From a virus: a stretch of DNA of 33,398 bases. The position numbers and the translations under genes are program-made. The notes below the pieces were generated by a model. That model made no database searches. It was not told where the DNA came from and saw only the letters and a program-made list of their open reading frames with translations. Of the stretch, positions 28,717 to 33,398 are shown piece by piece. The stretch lies in the IMG/VR virus record IMGVR_UViG_3300007735_000637, positions 1-33,398 of that record, one strand, 5' to 3'. Within the stretch, counting starts at the first letter, position 1, and the number at the start of each line of letters is the position of its first letter.

Positions 28717-29365
28717 GGGATGGCTTCCTTTCCGATGAGCGGCGCACCCAATTGCGCCAGGTTGCGGACCAGTTTGATTTGCGCCCGGCCGCGCCGGGCT
28801 TTCCGTGCCAGTAATCGCGAAAACTGCCCGCCTCGCGGTCAGGGTCTATGCCCTCCGCCTCAGCGAACGCCCGGTCCTCCTCCGACGGCGTCCAATCGCT
28901 CGGCAGGCGCGATCCTCGGTCGGCGCGCTCTGCGCGCGACTCCCCGGACCCCTCAATTCTAGGAGATACCTCTCCTGTTTCTTCTTGGGTAATGGGTAAT
29001 GGGTCATGGGTAATGGGTGGTTGAACGTCCGTTGAACGGGCGTTGAACCGCCGTTGAGCCGATGCTTTTCCGGCCCTAGAGGCTTGTTCTTGCTTATTTT
29101 TGCATCGCACAATTTCCTCATCGGCGCGCCTGTTGACCCATCCTTCGCCGTCCACAAGCTCAAAAAATTCGGCTAGCACCGTCGCAACCTCGGTCTCGTG
29201 GTCGCGCATGTTGATGGCCCGTGCAACGTCCGTTGAACGGGCGTTCAACGGGCGTTCGTGCAGGTAATACAAATCGAGCAGGCGCCGATATGCCAGATCC
29301 TCCATCAGCGTCAGGTGCCGCGTGTGGCTCGCATAGTCGCCGATGTGGAAGGAATAAAAGCGCAT
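28571..29365 (-). CDS. DUF1376 (YdaU-like) replication protein, 264 aa
   Basis: MRFYSFHIGDYASHTRHLTL, MEDLAYRRLLDLYYLHERPL and WVNRRADEEI form a winged-helix-type DUF1376 domain, common in phage replication initiators. A linker holds low-complexity PITHDPLPITQ, then LPSDWTPSEEDRAFAEAEGI, FRDYWHGKPGAAGRKSNWSA and TWRNWVRRS, the usual C-terminal replication-protein module. ATG 29365 overlaps the preceding stop (TGATG). Two arrays of 11-bp repeats lie inside the coding sequence. The last 146 bp overlap the next gene. Confidence 0.85.
   Translation of the reverse strand: MRFYSFHIGDYASHTRHLTLMEDLAYRRLLDLYYLHERPLNARSTDVARAINMRDHETEVATVLAEFFELVDGEGWVNRRADEEIVRCKNKQEQASRAGKASAQRRFNARSTDVQPPITHDPLPITQEETGEVSPRIEGSGESRAERADRGSRLPSDWTPSEEDRAFAEAEGIDPDREAGSFRDYWHGKPGAAGRKSNWSATWRNWVRRSSERKPSHVEQPRYRNGFIALAEKRAREDRDRAAGGTVIDLIPDDRRGAGRDGGR
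28987..29063 (+). repeat. Origin-like repeat array: heptamers followed by 11-bp iterons
   Basis: On the plus strand GGGTAAT, GGGTAAT, GGGTCAT, GGGTAAT and GGGTGG run at 7-bp spacing from 28987. They are followed at once by GTTGAACGTCC, GTTGAACGGGC, GTTGAACCGCC and GTTGAGCCGAT at 29020, 29031, 29042 and 29053, exactly 11 bp apart. Periods of 7 and 11 are not multiples of three, so the regularity is at DNA level within the replication gene. Confidence 0.7.
29221..29260 (+). repeat. Second 11-bp iteron array in the replication gene
   Basis: GTGCAAC, GTTGAAC, GTTCAAC and GTTCGTG start at 29221, 29232, 29243 and 29254, again 11 bp apart. Bases 29225-29245 are identical to 29024-29044 of the first array. 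The copies are 201 bp apart in the same codon frame and both encode NARSTDV. Confidence 0.65.
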
Positions 29366-29553
29366 CACACGACACTCCTCGCCTGCTGCAGAAGCTCACG
29401 AATCCTGAGCTTCGCCTTGTCGTTGTGTCGCTTTTGGCATGCGGTGCAAGACGCGCTCACCGTATATCTTTCGGTGTTTCCGCAAATCTTGCAGGGATTT
29501 CCCTTGTACCGATTATGGCCGCATTTTGCCGCTTCGAGCCTTGCCGAGTCCAT
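29365..29553 (-). CDS. Small zinc-finger protein, 62 aa
   Basis: ATG 29553 has AAAGGA 8 nt upstream. The sequence KCGHNRYKGNPCKICGNTER, then YTVSASCTACQKRHND, has four CxxC-type cysteines typical of a small zinc ribbon, similar to the metal-binding core of short phage recombination or endonuclease VII-like proteins, but the rest of such enzymes is missing. DNA binding is likely. A gap of 202 bp separates it from the GapR-like gene; I see no convincing gene in it. Confidence 0.7.
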   Translation of the reverse strand: MDSARLEAAKCGHNRYKGNPCKICGNTERYTVSASCTACQKRHNDKAKLRIRELLQQARSVV

Positions 29554-29755
29554 CGCTAAAATCCTTTCGTTTGGATTTAGACAGACTAAGCAAATCACAA
29601 TCATTAGTCAAGCTGCGTCAGATCGCGCTGGCTTTGAATGGCGGGTTCGATCCATCGGGTAACGACATGGCCCGGAGACCCGTTAACGCTTGCGCGCTGG
29701 ATCAATTGCTTGGCTGGGACGCCCGCCGACGCCCCCAAGGGAGGGTCCGGGCTGT

Positions 29756-30007
29756 TCAGATCAGGGTCAGTTGCACCCCCAGGCGGTCGGCGTAGAGCGC
29801 CACCGCCTGCAACCGTTCTTCTGCGCGCACCCGCTTGCGGTCATCGCGCCGCAGCTTGGCAACCGAAACCAGCGCCGCCGGGTCAAACCCCGCCGACTTG
29901 ATCTCGGTTTTCAGATCTTTGAGCGCCGCGCTGGCCGTCTCGACCTCGTCGAGAACCCGGTCGAGCCGGTCGGCAAAACGCGATAGGTCGTCATTCGTGA
30001 TCGTCAT
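29756..30007 (-). CDS. GapR-like DUF2312 protein, 83 aa
   Basis: The helical sequence (LSRFADRLDRVLDEVETASA, LKDLKTEIKSAGFDPAALVS, VAKLRRDDRKRVRAEERLQA) fits the DUF2312 family typified by Caulobacter GapR, a nucleoid protein that clamps overtwisted, AT-rich DNA ahead of forks. Homologues occur almost only in Alphaproteobacteria and their phages. In a replication operon it may aid phage DNA synthesis. ATG 30007 overlaps the resolvase stop by 17 nt. Confidence 0.8.
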   Translation of the reverse strand: MTITNDDLSRFADRLDRVLDEVETASAALKDLKTEIKSAGFDPAALVSVAKLRRDDRKRVRAEERLQAVALYADRLGVQLTLI

Positions 30008-30386
30008 CGTCGAGAACCTCCTCGATGTGCAGCTCAGTCCGGGGCTGCGTCCGGTCAAGACCGTGGTACAGGTGCATTTCGCGCACCTGCCGGTCGTTCT
30101 GATAGATCCTGTCTTGAAGCGCGTCTAGAATCAGCGAAATGTCCAGATCCGGCCGCCTTGAGGCGTAAAAAACCCGCGCGGTCAGCTTGAGCGTCCCGCG
30201 CAGTTGCTCGGCCTCGGGCAACCGCGGAACCTGAAACCTTAGCGCGTCGACGTAATCGAGCGCCTTCTGCGACTTGATGAACGCGACCTTGCCGCCGCGC
30301 CGCACCATCCGCCGCGAATTGGCCTTGCTCGCAGGTTCCCCGGCAATAACCCCAGCCCACCAGCGCAACGGCAGCGCGCGCTTCAT
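29991..30386 (-). CDS. RusA-like Holliday junction resolvase, 131 aa
   Basis: GEPASKANSRRMV near the N-terminus and RRPDLDISLILDALQDRIYQ with NDRQVREM (residues 78-104) resemble RusA, which cuts four-way junctions using three Asp residues. D80, D82 and the acidic D88/D98 positions are present. The spacing after the DLD is two residues shorter than in E. coli RusA and its catalytic-region Lys is absent. An acidic C-terminal tail (EEVLDDDDHE) ends the protein. It would resolve recombination or replication intermediates made with the exonuclease/RecT pair. ATGA overlap with the gene before it. Confidence 0.78.
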   Translation of the reverse strand: MKRALPLRWWAGVIAGEPASKANSRRMVRRGGKVAFIKSQKALDYVDALRFQVPRLPEAEQLRGTLKLTARVFYASRRPDLDISLILDALQDRIYQNDRQVREMHLYHGLDRTQPRTELHIEEVLDDDDHE

Positions 30387-31066
30387 GGGCGCGCCTCGAT
30401 CACGCTCTGCGCGGTCGAATTGCGCGACACGACCTGAGCGGGCCTGTCAAAGCGCGCCGGGTTGAAATTCAGGTTGGCGCGCGGGTGATCCTCATACCGC
30501 CGACCGGCCATCAGCGACGCCCACAGCGACTCGGCCGCGGCGACGCGCGAGGCCGTGGTCTGCTCCCGCGCTTCGTCCCATGACATGACGCGCCGGTCGG
30601 CAACGTCCTGCGGCAGCAACTTGTAGGCCCGCGCATCGCCGACGCCCGTCCGCTCGATCTGCCCGCGCGCGATTCGGCCCGCGATGTTGTTCCTGAGCCG
30701 GTCCAGACTGACGCCGTTTTTCGCCATCTCTGCGGCGATTTCGGACTCAAGCAGCGTGTTATCAGGCGCCCGCCGCAGCATCTCGAAAATCACCGGCATG
30801 ACCGGCGTTTTGTTGGGCCGCAAACGCGGCGGCCGCGGCAAGAATCCGTCGCCCTCACGGCTTAGCGTTCCGTCGCCGACTGCCTCGCGGAGCCTTTTGA
30901 CGATGAAGCCGCGACGATGCCGCGCGATCGCCAGCGCTTGCCTGCGCTTCGCCTCGGTCAGAGGCGTTGTGGCGCGCGGCGGCGCAAACCGAGCAACGAT
31001 GTCGGCTTCCGGCACCGGCCCGGTCTGCGTGCGTAGCCACATGACGATTTTTTCGATTAGGGTCAT
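30383..31066 (-). CDS. Tandem winged-helix protein, 227 aa
   Basis: ATG 31066 makes an ATGA overlap with the repressor gene. Two winged-helix-like units are visible: TLIEKIVMWLRTQTGPVPEA ... FIVKRLREAVGDGTLSREGD and MPVIFEMLRRAPDNTLLESE ... RNNIAGRIARGQIERTGVGD. A shorter C-terminal region (MSWDEAREQTTASRVAAAES) follows. No enzymatic motif is seen. DNA binding is expected, possibly in replication start or early regulation. No family name can be given. Confidence 0.65.
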   Translation of the reverse strand: MTLIEKIVMWLRTQTGPVPEADIVARFAPPRATTPLTEAKRRQALAIARHRRGFIVKRLREAVGDGTLSREGDGFLPRPPRLRPNKTPVMPVIFEMLRRAPDNTLLESEIAAEMAKNGVSLDRLRNNIAGRIARGQIERTGVGDARAYKLLPQDVADRRVMSWDEAREQTTASRVAAAESLWASLMAGRRYEDHPRANLNFNPARFDRPAQVVSRNSTAQSVIEARP

Positions 31067-31254
31067 TCTGCGCGCCCCTGCGGCAGATGCTCGTCGCGAT
31101 AAAATCGCGTCCTCTTGCGGTCGTTCAGCACCGCCAAAATCGCCGCGCGCCACGCAGGCGGAATGCGCCGTTGACGCCATTTTTTCGCGGTTTCGTATGG
31201 GACGCCCAGGCGGTCCGCGACCGCGTGAACGGTATGCCAGTCGATCTGCATCAT
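31063..31254 (-). CDS. Cro/YdaS-like helix-turn-helix repressor, 63 aa
   Basis: DWHTVHAVADRLGVPYETAK, KWRQRRIPPAWRAAILAVLN show a helix-turn-helix in which a short alpha-helical unit is followed by the K-W-x-x-R-x-I-P-x-x-W pattern typical of YdaS/Cro-like and Carph-type phage regulators. No ribosome-binding site precedes ATG 31254 or the next ATG at 31251. A promoter candidate with its operator in the spacer ends 6 nt upstream, so the mRNA probably begins at the start codon. It likely represses itself and the opposite early promoter. Confidence 0.8.
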   Translation of the reverse strand: MMQIDWHTVHAVADRLGVPYETAKKWRQRRIPPAWRAAILAVLNDRKRTRFYRDEHLPQGRAE

Positions 31255-31260
31255 GTGCGC

Positions 31261-31289
31261 ATCATGGGACAATCGTCCCGGAATGTCAA
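31261..31289 (-). promoter_or_regulatory. Leftward early promoter with operator 1 in the spacer
   Basis: Minus strand: TTGACA (31289-31284), exactly the -35 consensus, a 17-bp spacer and CATGAT (31266-31261), four of six -10 positions. The spacer contains the inverted repeat GGGAC-N4-GTCCC (31266-31279). A bound repressor would cover the promoter. Transcription should begin about 31254, at the repressor start codon. Confidence 0.7.
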
Positions 31290-31297
31290 AAAAGATG

Positions 31298-31326
31298 TTG
31301 ACGCCGGGGACACGTGTCCCTTAGCT
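31298..31326 (+). promoter_or_regulatory. Rightward early promoter candidate with operator 2 in the spacer
   Basis: TTGACG (31298-31303), a 17-bp spacer and TTAGCT (31321-31326). The -35 is good and the -10 weak. The spacer contains GGGACACGTGTCCC (31307-31320), a perfect palindrome with the same GGGAC/GTCCC half-sites as operator 1. The two operator centres are 41 bp apart, close to four helical turns. Confidence 0.6.
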
Positions 31327-31373
31327 TGCCTGCACCGACGGCGTGGGGCCGCCGGTTTTCGAGGGAGAGCAAC

Positions 31374-31613
31374 ATGGCAATGAATGCAAGCGTCAGCATC
31401 ACCAGCGGCAGCGAAATGATCGCAGAAGTTGGGAATCAAAAGACAAATAGCTGGCTCTGGCTTACCGCCAAAGATCGCGACTTCAATCGCTACACGATCA
31501 CGTTCTTGACCATAGAGGACGCTGAGCGCGCCGCGCACGCGATCCTCGCCGCCGTCGCCAAAGCCCGTCCCGCCCTCGCCCCGCAGGGCCTTGTGGTCGA
31601 GGACGTGGTCTGA
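31374..31613 (+). CDS. First gene of the rightward early operon, hypothetical, 79 aa
   Basis: ATG 31374 follows GAGGGAGAGC. The product (MAMNASVSITSGSEMIAEVG, WLWLTAKDRDFNRYTITFLT) appears to be a small beta-alpha protein ending in a helix, of no recognised family. As the first gene behind the regulated early promoter it may be an anti-host or regulatory protein. Its end overlaps the next possible ATG (TGATG). Confidence 0.6.
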   Translation: MAMNASVSITSGSEMIAEVGNQKTNSWLWLTAKDRDFNRYTITFLTIEDAERAAHAILAAVAKARPALAPQGLVVEDVV

Positions 31614-31648
31614 TGTTCGCTCAATTCATCCGCCTGGAGGAACGCGCC

Positions 31649-31903
31649 ATGTCTGTCCGATCCGAAATTGCCAGCGATGTCAACACCGACATCGGGTTCA
31701 TGCGCAATGCCGCTCTGGCCGATATCCGCGCCCGCATCGGCACCTTGGTTGCCGACGTCGAGCGCGCCACCCGCGACATCGCAAATGTTGACATCAGCGT
31801 CGAGCAGCTGCTGTTGGCCGGGCATCAGGTTGAAGACGCAATCGACGACCTGCTGCATGACCTGCGCAACGACCTCGCCGAAATCGAGCGCGGCGATGCC
31901 TGA
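31649..31903 (+). CDS. Acidic coiled-coil early protein, 84 aa
   Basis: ATG 31649 follows GGAGG by 8 nt, a much better ribosome site than exists for the overlapping upstream ATG 31613, so the shorter form is chosen. The product is helical and acidic (ADIRARIGTLVADVERATRD, VEDAIDDLLHDLRNDLAEIE) and likely dimerises. No family is recognised. The function is unknown; the next small gene begins inside its end. Confidence 0.65.
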   Translation: MSVRSEIASDVNTDIGFMRNAALADIRARIGTLVADVERATRDIANVDISVEQLLLAGHQVEDAIDDLLHDLRNDLAEIERGDA

Positions 31904-32051
31904 CGCGTCAAAGCGGCGGCGCGCCTTGGCTGCGCACCGCCGCCTTGTCCGTGCTGCGATGATGGCGCCGCGCGGGCAAAAGCAGAAAAGGCTAGAGACG
32001 CTCCGGGCTTGGGTTCGGGCGCAACTGAGGAGGGAGATTAATGATCGCTGA
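31896..32051 (+). CDS. Very basic small protein, 51 aa
   Basis: This short frame starts inside the end of the previous gene and overlaps the exonuclease start by 11 nt. It encodes a helical, Arg/Lys-rich peptide (SKRRRALAAHRRLVRAAMMA, KQKRLETLRAWVRAQLRRE). Basic peptides of this size could bind nucleic acid. No clear ribosome-binding site; translation would rely on coupling. Real but uncertain. Confidence 0.45.
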   Translation: MPDASKRRRALAAHRRLVRAAMMAPRGQKQKRLETLRAWVRAQLRREINDR

Positions 32052-32910
32052 TGGCATACACCACAATCTGAGCTTTGCTCAGTATCTCGACCACGGCACC
32101 TTCGGCCCGCGTGCGGTGTCCGGTTCGGACCTCGTCGCGTTCGAGACCGAGTGCCCCGCCCACGCATACGCGTTCTGGCGGGGAAACCCTGATCGCGAGA
32201 TCAGCGACGCCACGCCAGCAATGGCATTCGGCAGCGCCGCCCATGCCTACATTTTGGAGGGCGCCGAGGCGTTCCACGCGCGCTACGCGGTCAAGCCGGA
32301 CGGCCTGTCGCTGGCCACCCGCGAAGGCAAGCAGTGGAAGGAGAGCCTAGGCGGCCGCGAGATCGTCAGCTTCACTGACCACATGCGCATCGTCGCAATG
32401 TACGGCGCCTTGATGAGCAACCCCGCCGCCGCGAAGCTGCTGCGGGCCGGCGGCGTCGCCGAGGCGACCATGATCGCAACCGACCCGGAGACCGGCTTGC
32501 GCCTGCTGACGCGTCCGGATCTGTTCATCGGCAAGCTTGGGCTGTCGGTCAACCTCAAGACCACCATGGCCCCAAACCCCGAGGCATGGCGCCGCACCTG
32601 CGCGAACCTGCGATATGACCTGTCCGACGCCCTGTTCCGCCGCGTCGCGCGACTGTTGCAGATCGAGAATGCCAGCCATGCGTTCTTGGTCGTTGGCAGC
32701 AAGCCCCCGCACCTGAACTATGTGGCCGCGCTGTCTGCCGAGGCGGCGCACGCAGCGGACCAGCAGCTCGACCAGATCCTGCGCCGGTTCGCGGCGTGCA
32801 TCGACTCCGGCAAATGGCCCGGCTACGCCGATGGCGTTGTCGAGATTGGCCTGCCCACCTGGGCGGCCGCGAAGATCCAACACAGCATCATCGAGGGAGA
32901 CGCAGCATGA
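32041..32910 (+). CDS. RecE/YqaJ-like PD-(D/E)xK exonuclease, 289 aa
   Basis: NLSFAQYLDHGTFGPRAVSG and FGSAAHAYILEGAEAFHARY match the start of the DUF3799-type nuclease domain. GLRLLTRPDLF carries the PD acidic residue, but the following D/ExK element reads NLKTT (in LSVNLKTTMAPN) instead of DLKTT or similar. LFRRVARLLQIENAS and FLVVGSKPPHLNYVAAL follow as in the family. It would resect double-strand ends and hand ssDNA to the downstream RecT. AGGAGGGAG lies before ATG 32041. ATGA overlap with recT. Confidence 0.85.
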   Translation: MIADGIHHNLSFAQYLDHGTFGPRAVSGSDLVAFETECPAHAYAFWRGNPDREISDATPAMAFGSAAHAYILEGAEAFHARYAVKPDGLSLATREGKQWKESLGGREIVSFTDHMRIVAMYGALMSNPAAAKLLRAGGVAEATMIATDPETGLRLLTRPDLFIGKLGLSVNLKTTMAPNPEAWRRTCANLRYDLSDALFRRVARLLQIENASHAFLVVGSKPPHLNYVAALSAEAAHAADQQLDQILRRFAACIDSGKWPGYADGVVEIGLPTWAAAKIQHSIIEGDAA

Positions 32911-33398
32911 CCAGCAACGCGACCACCCTGCCGACCGCCGCGCGCAGCGTCGCGGTCGACTTCAACGACCCCGTCGCGGTTTATCTAGACTCCGACATCT
33001 TTGCGCAGCTGCAGCGCGTCGCCAAGCTGATGTCGAGCGCCTCGCTGGCGCCCGCGCATCTGCGCGGCGAGGGCAAGCTGGGCGACTGCTTCCTGGTCGC
33101 GGCGCAGGCGTTTCGCTGGCGCATGGACCCGTTCAGCGTGGCCCAGCACACCTACGTATTGAGCGGAAAACTTGGCTACGAGGGCAAGCTCATTGCGGCC
33201 GTGGTCAACAGCAGCGGCAAGCTGCAAGGCAGCCTTGACTACCGCTACAGCGGCTTGGGCGACCAGCGCAGCGTCGTCGTCAGTGGCAAGTTGCTTGGCG
33301 ACGCCGAGCCGCGCGAGATCGTCGGCACGGTCGGCGGCTGGAAGACCAGCAACGAACAATGGAAGAAGAACCCCGACCAGATGCTCGCCTACCGCGGC
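32907..33398 (+). CDS. RecT-type single-strand annealing protein, N-terminal part (3' truncated by window edge)
   Basis: DIFAQLQRVAKLMSSASLAP followed by CFLVAAQAFRWRMDPFSVAQ is a classical RecT core, then GKLGYEGKLIAAVVNSSGKL and EQWKKNPDQMLAYRG, after which the window ends on a codon boundary. The C-terminal remainder most likely lies at 1-399. RecT anneals ssDNA produced by the upstream exonuclease and promotes phage recombination and concatemer formation. GAGGGAG lies upstream of ATG 32907. Confidence 0.9.
   Translation, partial: MTSNATTLPTAARSVAVDFNDPVAVYLDSDIFAQLQRVAKLMSSASLAPAHLRGEGKLGDCFLVAAQAFRWRMDPFSVAQHTYVLSGKLGYEGKLIAAVVNSSGKLQGSLDYRYSGLGDQRSVVVSGKLLGDAEPREIVGTVGGWKTSNEQWKKNPDQMLAYRG

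Noticed and set aside
29640-29665. tRNA-like GGTTCGATCC segment
   Set aside because: The T-stem does not pair and no acceptor, D or anticodon arms can be built around it on either strand.
29554-29755. 202-bp gap between the zinc-finger and GapR-like genes
   Set aside because: A few short frames and weak inverted repeats are present but none has a ribosome site, family pattern or a T-run; nothing is called there.
31614-31648. Upstream start at ATG 31613 for the acidic coiled-coil gene
   Set aside because: It lacks a ribosome-binding site, whereas GGAGG sits 8 nt before ATG 31649; it remains possible through coupling.

Overview
The window is an almost complete tailed-phage genome of short-tailed (podovirus, P22-like) type. 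It is GC-rich (roughly 60-65% over most of its length) and tightly packed, with most neighbouring genes joined by ATGA or GTGA stop/start overlaps. An alphaproteobacterial host is likely, inferred from a GapR/DUF2312 homologue, a gene-transfer-agent-type 3TM holin and the general family content; no gene names the host. Both ends of the window lie inside a RecT-type annealing protein gene: its N-terminal part runs off the right end and its C-terminal part enters at the left end, in compatible frame. The simplest reading is a circularly permuted phage map opened inside recT with only a few tens of bases missing.

On a circular map there are four transcription blocks. (1) A rightward early operon runs from about 31.37 kb through an exonuclease (RecE-like) and recT, across the window ends, and on through a chain of small proteins to 2849. 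(2) A leftward early operon (31254 to 28117) encodes a small Cro/YdaS-like repressor, a tandem winged-helix protein, a RusA-like resolvase, a GapR-like protein, a zinc-finger protein, a DUF1376 replication protein and a downstream replication-associated protein. (3) Two small rightward genes (27591-28053) end at a clear terminator. (4) A long leftward late operon (27455 to 2862) carries terminase, virion-modification enzymes, portal, accessory head proteins, scaffold, major capsid, tail hub and stabilisation proteins, putative ejection proteins, tail fibre, holin and an M15 endolysin.

The main discovery is in the major capsid gene, which is split by a 698-nt group I intron (16075-16772). A P1 helix with a U.G pair at the 5' splice site, the conserved core segments including P7, P9-type hairpins and a terminal G can all be read. 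The intron carries a GIY-YIG homing endonuclease whose stop codon lies inside the P7 helix. Unspliced capsid mRNA would stop after 27 codons.

A second notable area is the divergent early control region (31254-31373). Two GGGAC-N4-GTCCC operators, 41 bp apart, each fill the -35/-10 spacer of one of two opposed promoter candidates, and the repressor message is predicted to be leaderless. A third is an origin-like array inside the DUF1376 gene: 7-bp repeats next to 11-bp iterons, with a second 11-bp array about 200 bp away. No integrase, tRNA or CRISPR array was found.
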